DNA from: Neurospora tetrasperma FGSC 2508
Taxonomy: Eukaryota; Ascomycota; Sordariomycetes; Sordariales; Sordariaceae
Direction of reading: 5' to 3'
Length of the DNA stretch: 64,000 nucleotides
Assembly: GCF_000213175.1 (NCBI RefSeq)
Contig: NW_009799103.1
Location: forward strand, 1,624,977 to 1,688,976
The notes beneath the pieces are model-generated. The model was not told where the DNA came from, did no database searches, and saw only the letters and a list, made by a program, of their open reading frames with translations. Below, in pieces: positions 1 to 10,829 of the stretch. A program made the position numbers and the translations under genes. The first letter of the stretch is position 1. Every line of letters begins with the position of its first letter.

Positions 1-877
1 TACACAGGGTACTGTCGGGATGACACTGACGGCATGCCTGCTTCTGTGCCTCAACTCTAAATAGATGACTTGGACTAACCCTTACTGTCTTAACAATCTC
101 ACAATTGCGTTGCGCCCGCGGTCGCTTACTTTCAACCCTTTCAACATAGACTCACGATAATTTCAAGGTCCATGATGAGTGTAGTGAGCTCCATGAAGAT
201 GTTAATCTTCAATTTGAGAAGCTGGACTGAACAGCAAGTTGGATGTTTTTCCATCGTGGCAAGGATGTGGAGTGACGAGAGGGGTTTCGTTGTTAGGGAA
301 CCATCAGCAGCAACATTCTCAATCCCTGCTCCTGTGGTGTTGTTCACTGCCGCAAATTGATTGGCCACAGCCATTGACTGGAGACCCCGGCCGTCGAGTT
401 ACCCCTCGCTTTCGACGCCTTTCCTCCATCCATCCATCTGTTTCTTGTTTGTGCTGCTTTACTTGTACACATTGAGAGACTCAAGAACGGGAACCACACC
501 ATTTCCCGACTGGCGGTCATCCTTGGCTGGAATCCGGATGGATGATTCAGCCACGGCTCCATCCGCCTGACTGCCGCTCGTGCTGATGATGACCACGCAC
601 AGCACACATTCCACTTGCAGCTTATCATCCCCCACCCCCGCACGTTGCAGTTCGATCTCTTTCCTCTTTTCCCCTGTTGTCGCGCCTTCGTTCGAAGAGC
701 ATGACAGGAATCTCTACCCCTCCTTTTAATTGTGACTATCTCCAGTGTTTAGAACCAGGAACGTACAACTAATCAACAGCCGCTTGCTCAACCGTCAACA
801 TTCCTACTTCCAAGTACTACAGCACCTCCGACACCGTCAAGACGCTGTACAACCAAGTTCTCGCCAACAAACGCACC
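1..877. other. Intergenic, leader of the AMMECR1-domain gene
   Basis: I see no convincing coding sequence. Short open frames on both strands lack conserved motifs and have no splice context. The stretch just before position 878 is C/A-rich and T-poor, as Neurospora leaders often are, and is probably the 5' untranslated region of the gene that follows. Confidence 0.4.
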
Positions 878-1771
878 ATGGCCACCGTCGAGCACTGTCT
901 CTGCTGCTTCGAAGCACTCGTCGCCTATCATGAGCGTCGCAAGCCCATGAGCCTGTCTGAAATTGAAAAGTCATGGGTCGAATACATCAACACCGTTGAC
1001 GAGAACAACGGCGACGGCGACGATGACGACCAAGAGGCCAATGTCTCCAGCAAAGCTCCTCAGATCCCCGCGCTCCGTAGACTAGCCGCGGCAACTTTGC
1101 CGTCGTCGACCACCTCATCATCGACCTCCCTCGCCACAATCAGCAGCAGCACCAGCGCCAGCACGAGCAGCAGCAACACGACCCTCCAGTCCGGCATCTC
1201 CACGCCCGCAACCTCTATCGCCTCCTCCGCCTCTCCCACCCCGCCTACACCCGTTTACGAATCTCCCCTTTTCGTAACCTGGAACGTCGTCCGAGACTCG
1301 GATGATGACGACGTTTCCCTCCGTGGCTGCATCGGCACTTTTGAGTCTCAGCCTCTCTCCTCCGGCTTGCCCTCGTATGCCCTGACCTCTGCTCTCCAAG
1401 ACACGCGCTTCCACCCCATCAGCCGGGCCGAGTTGCCTTCGCTGCAAGTGGCTGTGACGCTCTTGACTGACTTTGAGCCCGCGGCCGACGCCATGGACTG
1501 GGAGCTGGGCAAGCACGGGTTGCGCATCAGCTTTGTGTACCGCGGACGCAGGTACGGGGCGACGTACTTGCCGGATGTGGCGCCGGAGCAAGGGTGGACC
1601 AAGGAGGAAACGGTGGTGAGCCTGATGCGCAAGGCCGGATGGGAAGGGAACAAGTCGAGGTGGAGGGAGGTGGAGCTGAGGGTGGTTAGATATCAAGGGA
1701 AGAAGGAGAAATTGGGGTATGAGGAGTACAAGGCCTGGAGGGATTGGGTGGATGAGAAGGAGGCGGAGTGA
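878..1771 (+). CDS. AMMECR1: AMMECR1-domain protein
   Basis: Single-exon gene of 297 residues. The N-terminus (MATVEHCLCCFEAL) resembles the start of fungal AMMECR1 proteins. Residues about 55-125 are an acidic then Ser/Thr-rich low-complexity insert. The AMMECR1 domain follows from about residue 128: LFVTWNVV, then the hallmark LRGCIGTF and a region ending near YLPDVAPEQGW, then a C-terminal WREVELRVVRY strand. The LRGCIG hexapeptide is the family signature seen from archaea to humans. No catalytic activity has been settled for the family, so I assign none. The long Ser/Thr insert between the N-terminal cysteine pair and the core is larger than in most homologues I know. The gene runs toward the PLP decarboxylase on the other strand, with about 760 bases between the two ends. 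Confidence 0.9.
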   Translation: MATVEHCLCCFEALVAYHERRKPMSLSEIEKSWVEYINTVDENNGDGDDDDQEANVSSKAPQIPALRRLAAATLPSSTTSSSTSLATISSSTSASTSSSNTTLQSGISTPATSIASSASPTPPTPVYESPLFVTWNVVRDSDDDDVSLRGCIGTFESQPLSSGLPSYALTSALQDTRFHPISRAELPSLQVAVTLLTDFEPAADAMDWELGKHGLRISFVYRGRRYGATYLPDVAPEQGWTKEETVVSLMRKAGWEGNKSRWREVELRVVRYQGKKEKLGYEEYKAWRDWVDEKEAE

Positions 1772-2531
1772 ACGTTAAGAGGAAGAGGAGGAGCTGCGTG
1801 GATTAATTGGGTTGCATGGATGAATGAGCTGTTTTGATCGAGGAGTTATGGTGAGGAATATTGGTAAACCGAGGTGTTTGGCGTAGAGGCATAAACGGAT
1901 ACGATGAAGGGAAGAAAGGCTACGCGTGTCACGTTTCTTAAAGAGGAATGCAAGCAGAAGCACAGTACAGAAGGTTTACGGATATAACGAGCGGCGTCTT
2001 GGGAGTCTAGGACATACTTGGGAAGAGGTTCATACACCTAGAGAGATATTACTTTCAACAACCATGCAAACAAATGGAAGGAATAGCGGCTGATCGAGAC
2101 GAAAGACGCAGTTGCAATAGACAACGAAGCAAAGCACAGCACAGCAAGAATAGAAGTCGAGACAACAGGATTCCTCTAAAATCCAACTAACTCGAAAAAA
2201 AAAATATGGTTGAATACATCAGAAAGAGCCATCACCTTTCACCTCCTTTATAACGTTAAAAAAAGCACGAATAATTCTGCCTTTACCGCTTCGTTAATTG
2301 AATTCTTAGACAGTGAATCAACTCAACTGCAGTATATTACAGGTGCGCATTTCCATGAACGATTATTTAATTCCAAGTATTCCGTCACTTTATATGCACC
2401 CACTCTATCTCTGCCCATCTATCCAACCATTCGCAATTCAACTTGATCGCGGAGGTATCCAACTTAACTAGTCACCAAGACATGGATTTTGTTAAGCCGA
2501 GACGAACGCGACCATCCAAACCACGCCAACA
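1772..2531. other. Convergent intergenic spacer
   Basis: Spacer between two converging genes. It holds their 3' untranslated regions and an A run near 2198-2205. I see no gene. Confidence 0.4.
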
Positions 2532-4343
2532 TCATTGCGGCACAATCTCCTTTCCAATAGCTTCCAAACCCTTAACGAGCCCCTCTACCGTTCCCCTCAA
2601 CGTCTGGCAGTTAACCACGACCCTAAAGAGGCTTCCCTTATCGCCCGGGGCATAATCGACCATAAACCCTCTCGCAATCAATTTCTCCACCATGATTCTC
2701 GTCCTTCTGGTGTTCTCTTCGGGCTCGTCCGCCAACTTCCCGCCGGGGGCATAGTAAAAGCACACCTGCAAACAAGGCGGCGGGTTCGACGACACCAGCA
2801 CAAAGTCGTTGCGCTCGGCAATCAGATTGGCCAAGTAGGCGGCCATGTCGAAGGCGCCGTCAATCTGCCGCTCGAACCCGGCTGCGCCGTAGTAGATCCA
2901 TGACAAAGCCAACTTGAGCGCGTCGCCTCTGCGACCGCACTGGAGCGTCAGGTCGGCTAGATCCCAGACCTCGTCTGAGCTGTTCCCGTTTCCACATCCG
3001 TTTGTGGTAGTCACTCCTTCCTCCGAAGGGGTGGTCTGGCTTTGCGGCGCATTCTCTTCCCCGTCGGCAACCTCCTCCTCCTCCTCCGCCGCCGCCGGCC
3101 CATGGAACAGATAGCCAGCCGGCAACGTATTCGCCCTATGGAAAACCTTGACATCATTGGTCAAAAGAAACGAACACGTCACCGGGGCATTGAGCATCTT
3201 GTGCGGATTGACCGTCAGTGACCTCGCCCTGTGCGACCCTTGCATCTTGTGCTTGTGCTTCCTGCTAAAGACGGCTGGGCCACCCCAGCTCCCATCAATG
3301 TGCAACCACATTCCAAACTCGTCACACACGTCCGCGATCTCGTCAAACGGGTCGTACGAGCCCAAGACCGTCGTGCCAGCCGTCGCGTTGACGTAAAAGG
3401 GGTGTTTTCCCTCGCATTTGGCTTTGAGGACCATCTCGCGCAAAGCGGCGGGTTGCATGCGCCCTTGCTCATCGACGGGGACGGTCCAGACCGCCGAGGA
3501 CCCGAAACCGCACGTCATGGCGGCTTTTTCAATGGAGTAGTGCCCGTGAGCGCTGGTGAGAAGAATCAGCGGGCCGGGGGCGCCGCACTGCTCGTGTCCG
3601 TTACCGTGGATCTTGGAGAGGGGAAAAAGCGTGTTGCGGGCAATGACGATGGAGGTCAGATTTGAAGCGCTGCCGCCCTGGCAGGTGACGCCTCCGGCGC
3701 GGGGGCCGGTGAAGCCGAACAGCGAGGCGAACTGCTTGGCTGTGTACTTCTCGATCACGCTGAGGGCGGGAGATACCTGGTAGACGTGCAGGTTGGTGTT
3801 GAGAACGGAGAGCAGCAACTCAGTGACGACACCGACGGCGTTGGTGGAGGCGTACAGCTTGTCCATGAAGCCTTGGTCCCACGTGTTGACGGAGTAAGAG
3901 AGGATGGACTGGATGGTTTCTAGAAGACCCTGCGAACCCTGGCCCTCGCCTGAAGGGAGGGAAAGCGCCAGTTCCTTGACGAGTTGGTCCGGTCGGAGGG
4001 ATCTGACAAGGACATTGCGGTTATCTGGGGGTAGTTGGCCGGTGGCTCGGAAGGAGGCGGCGTTGTCTGCGTCCCGGATGTAGGGGATGATTAGGGACTT
4101 GACCGCATCGATAAGCTTTTTTATGGAGTCAGTCAGAGTCTGTCCGTTGTGCTTGGTCTCATGATGATATTCGATCTTGATTGATCGAGTGTTATGGTGA
4201 TAGGGAGAGTGTGGTTGATTGGTTAGGGGGATGCGCTGAAGAAGAAGCGGGTTAGGGTTAACGGTGTCTATGAGCTTGGGACTTACATGATCAACCTCGC
4301 TTGCCCTGTTCAGAGGCTTGTCCGTGCTGTGAAACCCGTTCAT
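2532..4343 (-). CDS. Group II PLP-dependent decarboxylase (glutamate / cysteine sulfinate decarboxylase type)
   Basis: Uninterrupted 603-residue frame. It shows the group II amino acid decarboxylase fold: the segment around TCQGGSASNLTSIVIARN, a phosphate/PLP-contacting region with SAHGHYSIEKAA, the aspartate in LHIDGSWGG, and the PLP-binding lysine in NPHKML (K382). This arrangement fits glutamate decarboxylase and cysteine sulfinate decarboxylase, which convert glutamate to GABA or cysteine sulfinate to hypotaurine. Sequence reading alone does not decide the substrate. About residues 415-445 are an acidic, Ser/Thr-rich, Gly/Asn-rich insert (starting EEEEEVADGEE) not usual in animal enzymes. 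No signal peptide is seen, so a cytosolic enzyme is expected. The ATG at 4341-4343 is the first in frame. Confidence 0.88.
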   Translation of the reverse strand: MNGFHSTDKPLNRASEVDHVSPKLIDTVNPNPLLLQRIPLTNQPHSPYHHNTRSIKIEYHHETKHNGQTLTDSIKKLIDAVKSLIIPYIRDADNAASFRATGQLPPDNRNVLVRSLRPDQLVKELALSLPSGEGQGSQGLLETIQSILSYSVNTWDQGFMDKLYASTNAVGVVTELLLSVLNTNLHVYQVSPALSVIEKYTAKQFASLFGFTGPRAGGVTCQGGSASNLTSIVIARNTLFPLSKIHGNGHEQCGAPGPLILLTSAHGHYSIEKAAMTCGFGSSAVWTVPVDEQGRMQPAALREMVLKAKCEGKHPFYVNATAGTTVLGSYDPFDEIADVCDEFGMWLHIDGSWGGPAVFSRKHKHKMQGSHRARSLTVNPHKMLNAPVTCSFLLTNDVKVFHRANTLPAGYLFHGPAAAEEEEEVADGEENAPQSQTTPSEEGVTTTNGCGNGNSSDEVWDLADLTLQCGRRGDALKLALSWIYYGAAGFERQIDGAFDMAAYLANLIAERNDFVLVSSNPPPCLQVCFYYAPGGKLADEPEENTRRTRIMVEKLIARGFMVDYAPGDKGSLFRVVVNCQTLRGTVEGLVKGLEAIGKEIVPQ

Positions 4344-4536
4344 TGTTCTGGTGTGTTTGTTTTCCTTGTTATTCTCCAGAATAGGCCAGAATTAAGTTCC
4401 CGAGTACAACGGAAGAGAGAAGAGAGAATCCATGGCAAAGAAACAGAGCAAGACCGAAGAGTCAGAGTTTTTCACGGCCCCCCATGCGTGCCGTCACATA
4501 CGCCGTAAACAAGGGAACGGTGAACCGAACCGCGGT

Positions 4537-4746
4537 TTACGCCTGGGCCTCACGTAAGAACTGAACGGTCAAGTCAGCGTCCCACGGTCCACCGGCCAGA
4601 TCGGCAATCCACTCTTCTTCCACGCCCCGACAGCCGTACCTTAGCAGCAGGGCAGCCCGGAAGGCGGAGCCCGTAAATCCCGCGCACATGGCCGCATTGG
4701 GGCATTTGACGTCCTCGCCGAGCCGCCGACTCCCCCGCCGGAGCAT
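4537..4746 (-). CDS. Short GC-rich open frame, possible small or relic gene
   Basis: A 69-codon frame (MLRRGSRRLGED...) with GC-rich third positions, which stands out from the AT-richer spacer around it. The frame stays open for about 20 codons upstream of this ATG, before a TGA. The peptide contains WIADLAGGPWDAD but I do not recognise a family. It could be a fragment of a decayed gene, a short real protein, or chance. Confidence 0.2.
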   Translation of the reverse strand: MLRRGSRRLGEDVKCPNAAMCAGFTGSAFRAALLLRYGCRGVEEEWIADLAGGPWDADLTVQFLREAQA

Positions 4747-6959
4747 GTCTTGGTCAAGTGGGGATCCAATCGGCTCTGCACCCGATGTTTTCGCAATATG
4801 ACTTCATCGTGGACCAACTGTTTTTTTTTGGTGTTTCACGGAAATCTCCTCAGCGAGGCGAGGAATGATGAAACTATTCATCTATATGGTGACCTGAACG
4901 CGATGCACCTCTAGAATGTCGTTGGAGCGGTTTGGCATAGATGGTTTTGGCGATAGCATAGCGTTGTGAAGAAGAAAAGTTACTGGGGTGGTTTTGAAGC
5001 AGCAAACTGCATAGTATTGTAGCTTTCATGAATCATGCATGGCATTGATGTCAGATCACAGGTCATTTGCAGCTCATAGGAGGAAACACTAAAAAAAAAT
5101 AAAAAATAGAAAGACAAACTGCGACTCGTTTGGAGCTGTTGTTGGTTTCTGCACTTTGTCGTGTTGGCGAACGGAAGGGGGAAAAGACATATCATTCATT
5201 CCTTACCTCTTGCGTATGTACTGACTTTGCTTTTCCACAAGGCGGCATGACCTCCGGTTGTTCAGGCGTCCAGTCACGGCGACCGGCATAAAGACAACGG
5301 AAGGCAAATGGCGGAGGGCAATGCGGCCGCCCGGTGACCGCTCGGCGGGGTGTTGACGCTTTTTCGCACGTGGGGACCTTGGTTGAGCTACCTACTGTAG
5401 CGAGCTGAGGTTTCTCCGAGCGTCGAACAGTGGACCACCGCAACACCTGACGAAGCTGGGGGCAGTCGCGCATTGCCCGATTGGATGTCATTTGAGCCAA
5501 TCTCCGCTTCTCCTCCCCATTCGGGCTCCGTTCGCCCATCTTTTCCCCAATTCTGACATGTGACTTGTCTCTTTGCAAAATGAAGGCAATCCCAATTTGG
5601 TTTTACCTGTGCGGCTACCTAGTAAAGACTTGAGAAGACGTCGGTTCCTTGTTCTGTCGAAGTGCATTCTTTCAGTTTGTTTTTTCAACCAAACGACCTA
5701 ACCGTCTGTTGACGTGACTGCCAGTGACAGCTTCCATTTAGGTCCCATTCAGCTGCAGTGGCTCACTGCAAGGCCGGCTCCTGGGCTGGGCACCGCCTGC
5801 TGCTGCTGCTGCTGCTGCATGCAATCGCTGTGCGCCATTCTGCTTGTTTATGTAGGTCATGGTTAGGTTGCCCTGCCGGAAGCGCAGCCGGTCGTGCATT
5901 TGGGGACGTTGGGCCCGTTGCTAACAAACCGCGCCTAGCATCCCAGCCAATCATATGCGCCGATCACATCCTTTCTGATTTCTGGAAAAGCAAAAAGGGG
6001 CATTTTTGTACCCCTGTCGTCCATCTGAACAGAGAACAAGACATTGTCTTTTGTTGTCCCAGCAGCAACACAAAGAGGTTTGCGCATGAGTGCAGTGCTG
6101 AATACCACCAGACAGAGTTTTGTTGGTTTCTACACTTGCCATGTGCTCCTGTCCCATCCATGGGCCGTTGTCGATGATCGGGCGTGTGAAGGTATCCCTC
6201 GCGAAATGCCCTTTCTCCCTTGCTAACGGCGGAAAGGTCCGGATCCGATGACGAGAAACACGATCGTGCCGATGGAAAATTACATCCATGCCTTCTTGCT
6301 GCTGTGCCTGTCTGGGCTCTCTGTTTCCAGTCCGCCGGCTATTACACTACAGCGTAGCAGTGTGCATCATGGCCAGCTTCAGATCAAGCATCATCGTCAG
6401 CGCCGTCATCTTTCCGGAGAACGCCGGGGGTTGACAAGGTAGTGTACAGTATGTATGTAACAAAGGTCCCAAACTAATAAGGTTGCAACTTTCCCCTGGT
6501 GACCGTCGCATTCAACGCACGAGCGCTCTTCCCCGGGAGGCCCCATCGCTTGCCCATGCAGTCCGGTCACCCCCTGTTCAAGACGGGCAGGAAGCCAGGA
6601 ACAGTGGGCAGCATCCAATTCCTGTGGGCAAGATGAAATGTGGGTATCGGTCCAAATTCAAATTCAGTGAACCCCGGAACGAAGGACGAATTGGTTGCAG
6701 AATACGGCGCATCTGCCCGGACTCTTCCTCTGCCCATTGATAATGATACGAGTCCATTCATCATCTCCCGTCCTGTTTTGTGTCTTGTGAGCTGATCTCT
6801 CACTTTTTACCATTTTCAACGCCCCTCTTCTTTTTTTGGTGTTCTTTTGTGAAGAAAAACAAAACAGCAAAAACATCATCACAACCCATTTTGGCCAAGC
6901 AAACCACTTCTCCCTTGCAAGCCAGCGCACGCATCAACTCGACAAGAACCTAATACTGG
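4747..6959. other. Intergenic spacer
   Basis: Gene-poor spacer. It carries a CTG-type triplet repeat at about 5800-5819 and several short frames on both strands with no motif, no splice context and no consistent codon bias. I support no gene here. Confidence 0.4.
5799..5820. repeat. Triplet microsatellite (CTG)n
   Basis: About seven CTG/TGC units in tandem in the spacer upstream of the Ras-type gene. Not in a supported reading frame. Confidence 0.8.
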
Positions 6960-7717
6960 ACTAAAACGCACGCACGCTCGTTCGTTCGTTCGTTCGCTCA
7001 TTGTTTGCTTCTCGACGGCACCGCACCGCACTGCAGTTGCTACAACCAGCATATCGGACTAAAAGCAACCTTTTTTTTTTTTTCTTTTTTTTTTTTTTTC
7101 TTCTTACAAGTTCCTTTTGCGGTCTGCTTAGCTCTCGGCCTAACTTCGCCCCACACTCTCTCGCTTCCTGGTTTTCCGTCAAACGTGACGTCGAACCAAA
7201 CTTTTTTTTGTGACGACGCCGCTCGCCCTAGAGGTCCAAAAGAAAAAAAAAAAAAGGAAAAGAAAAGGAGGGATCCCACCTTGCTTCACATCACCACCTC
7301 TCACCAGGAACAAGGTCCGATCATCGCCTTGTGCGCCCACCCCTCCTTTTTAGGCTCGACCCAAACTTTGTTTATCTTGCAACCCACCTCGACCCAACCG
7401 ACCGACCCCTCTCTTATACGAAGCTGTCCTCGTCTGTCATCAAATATCTTTCAAATTGCTCCCCCCAAATCCCTTCTATTTCTGACCCTCCTTTCGGAAC
7501 CTTATCTAAGGACAAGCCAACCTGTCCATTTCTTATCCAATTGCAATAATATCGAAGCGGGCACAGCACCCCCTTTTTCCAGTTCCGTTGAAATATCACC
7601 CAACGGGAAAGGCTTTTCCCCAGCTAGTTACGACAACCAATTATCACCAAACAAGGGCAATTACGTTCTCAACCGAAACCGAAACCAAACCAAATTCAAT
7701 ATTCGAGAGGAAGGACA
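6960..7717 (+). promoter_or_regulatory. Probable promoter and long pyrimidine-rich leader of the Ras-type gene
   Basis: This stretch runs from CG/TTCG repeats (about 6970-6998) through two long T runs (7071-7100), an A run (7241-7255) and C/T-rich DNA directly into the ATG at 7718. Base skew and lack of coding motifs fit a long fungal leader. Open frames that enter it from the gene are in the wrong frame. The exact start of transcription cannot be read. Confidence 0.4.
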
Positions 7718-8671
7718 ATGCCATCCCAAAATCCCCGTAGTCACGGGCACTCAGCCTCAACCGGCTCCGCCAAAACCGGCGGCGCCTCCATTTCCTCCCC
7801 CACACAAGGAGGCACCCGACAATCTCAACAGCCCCCCGTCCCCATCTCCATCACCATCTGCGGCGACGGCGGCTGCGGTAAATCCTCCATCACGCTCCGT
7901 CTCGTGCGTTCGCAATGGACAGAAGACTACGACCCGACCATCGAAGACAGCTACAGCATCACGCGCCGCATCGACGGCGTCACCTACCACTTGTCTCTGA
8001 CCGACACGGCCGGCCAGGAAGAGTACCGCGGCATGTGGGCCTCATCCAACCTGGGAGCCGACGCCTTCTTGATGGTGTACGACATCACGAGCCGCGACAG
8101 CCTCGACGCGCTGCAGTATTTCAACGATCTGATCGACATGGAGGCCGAGACGCGGGCGGATAACGCAGCGCGGGCTCGCCGGGCAGGGTTATCGCCGGCG
8201 CAGATTTCAGGGAGCATGTCGAATCGGTATGCGACTGGGTCGAACATGGGTGGTGGAGCAGGGTCGGGGGCCAAGGCTGTCCCTCCGGTGAAGATTGTGG
8301 CGGGCAATAAGTGCGATTTGTCGGAGAATCGGGTAGTCCCCGCGGCTACGGGCTTGGAGTGGGCGAGGGCGAGGGGGTGCGGCTTTATGGAGACGAGTGC
8401 AAGGCTGGAGGTTAACATTGAGGAGACATTTGCGCTGATTGTGAGGAGGGTGGTGGAGCAGAGGAGGTTGGCCGAGTTGGGCATCACGGGCGTGGATCAG
8501 GAGGCGGCCGAGGAGTTGTTGGGGAGCAGTAGGGGGAGGACGAAGCCGTTGAGTCCGTTGCCGACCAAGGAGGGGAAGGAGAGGGGTATGGATGAGAAGG
8601 ATGGGAATGGTGGATGGAGGAAAAAGAGGGGTAGGGCAACCAAGTTGTTGAAGTCGTTGAGGTGCTGGTAG
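7718..8671 (+). CDS. Ras-family small GTPase, atypical, without CaaX box
   Basis: A 317-residue single-exon protein. An N-terminal Ser/Gly/Pro-rich extension of about 42 residues precedes the G domain. Visible G motifs: P-loop GDGGCGKS (49-56), effector loop YDPTIEDSY (71-79, identical to the Ras core effector), DTAGQEE (96-102, with the catalytic Gln as Q100), NKCD (197-200) and ETSA (225-228). The residue matching Ras G12 is glycine, so normal GTP hydrolysis is expected. Between DTAGQ and NKCD there are about 42 more residues than in H-Ras, mostly an Ala/Gly/Ser-rich insert at 141-190. The C-terminus is strongly basic and ends LKSLRCW, with cysteine second from last, so it is not a CaaX box. 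The basic tail recalls Rit/Rin/Ric GTPases, which bind membranes without prenylation. A small unseen 3' exon could restore a CaaX, but I see no clear donor. Confidence 0.88.
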   Translation: MPSQNPRSHGHSASTGSAKTGGASISSPTQGGTRQSQQPPVPISITICGDGGCGKSSITLRLVRSQWTEDYDPTIEDSYSITRRIDGVTYHLSLTDTAGQEEYRGMWASSNLGADAFLMVYDITSRDSLDALQYFNDLIDMEAETRADNAARARRAGLSPAQISGSMSNRYATGSNMGGGAGSGAKAVPPVKIVAGNKCDLSENRVVPAATGLEWARARGCGFMETSARLEVNIEETFALIVRRVVEQRRLAELGITGVDQEAAEELLGSSRGRTKPLSPLPTKEGKERGMDEKDGNGGWRKKRGRATKLLKSLRCW

Positions 8672-9520
8672 GACCAGAAGGACCGGAAGGAAATGAGTCG
8701 TTAGCACGAGTGGGAGGGCTCAGGTTGGCTTGGCTTTGTTCACGCTGTTAATGCTTCTTTTCGTTCTCTGTTGCTGCTGCTGCTGCTAGGCGAAAGTTGA
8801 TGGATATCGGGTTGTATACCTTGGGGCTGGACCTTGGCTCACCCTTGATTCATGGGATCGGACTTTTTGCTACTACTGGAAAGGAGGACTGGGATCGGAG
8901 TCGTGGAGCAGGAGTTTATTGGTCGGTCGGCATGTCTTCTTTCTGTTCGTTTTTCGCTGCAGGCGACTCAAAAAGGGAGAGATACCAAACGATGGGACTT
9001 GCGTACCAGTTTATCAACCTTACTACTATGTTATGTTATGTCTTCTTGCCTTCCCTCGATGTCTTGTCGCTTTTCCCTTGTACTTGTGTTGCTTGACCTT
9101 GTCATGCACTGTTGAAACTCTCTTGTCCATGACGCGACATCGCAGCCGTCAAGCTGAGCAAAAGGATAACCGTTGATGATTTGGGGTCCGGCAAGACATT
9201 TTTAGATTTTCAACGCCATACCCTCTCCACCAACCCAGAGGTCACTTCTGCGCAACTTGCAAAAACAAAGGTTTATTTGTTCCTGCTTCACGGGATGTTC
9301 GGTACATAAAAGATGAAAAGATGACTTGGAGGTGCGTCAAGACAATTTTGGACCTTGGCTGACTGTCTTCAGCATACCTTGACCGACATAAGGGACCATG
9401 CGTTCAAGAATTCACTGGATCCAAATGGACACAAACAAACTTTGGATTCGAATCATTCAACAAATTGCATACATAAATCCTCCCTCATTTTAGTCACTAC
9501 TTTCAACGTCTTGAGCAGGC
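8672..9520. other. Convergent spacer between Ras-type gene and THI4
   Basis: Holds the 3' untranslated regions of two converging genes, with a short CTG repeat at about 8771-8788. No coding sequence is supported. Confidence 0.4.
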
Positions 9521-10626
<1,106 letters not shown>

Positions 10627-10636
10627 TTAGAGTTAT

Positions 10637-10829
10637 CTGGGAATGTTAGAATGACTGTACGGGAGAAGGAGGAGCGGGGGAGGAAAGTTGAAGCATGATC
10701 CTTTCGCTGGTATTATCCAGATCAAGTTCGTCGCCGTATATTCTCAGCCTGTACTTCTCCCCTGGGTACAGGTGCTAACCTAATACCCAGGACAGAAGTT
10801 GGCACCGGCTCATGCATTCAGATAGTTAC
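10637..10829 (-). other. Probable riboswitch-controlled intron in the THI4 5' leader
   Basis: On the minus strand a GTAACT donor (about 10829-10824) precedes the riboswitch. After it come a branch-like CTAAC (10649-10645) and a CCCAG acceptor (10641-10637), about 20 bases before the ATG. A nearer CTGTAC, read as GTACAG (10660-10655), is a second possible acceptor. A second donor-like GTATTAG lies inside the riboswitch P3 arm. This matches the known fungal mechanism in which TPP binding shifts donor choice in the leader. Exact splice choices are inferred. Confidence 0.6.
10693..10815 (-). promoter_or_regulatory. TPP riboswitch (THI-box) of THI4
   Basis: On the minus strand the closing stem P1 pairs GCATGA (10815-10810) with TCATGC (10698-10693). 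Between them lie a long P3 arm, the pyrimidine-sensing CTGAGA, and the pyrophosphate-sensing block TTGATCTGGATAATACCAG followed by GAAAGGAT. Both conserved THI-box halves are therefore present in order. Position, strand and partner gene agree with the thiamine riboswitches known in N. crassa thiamine genes, which act by changing splicing of the 5' leader. Confidence 0.96.

Noticed and set aside
7005-8000. 331-codon frame starting in the leader of the Ras-type gene
   Set aside because: It overlaps the Ras frame out of phase, begins with a Phe run coded by a T tract and then reads Pro/Ser/Thr low complexity.
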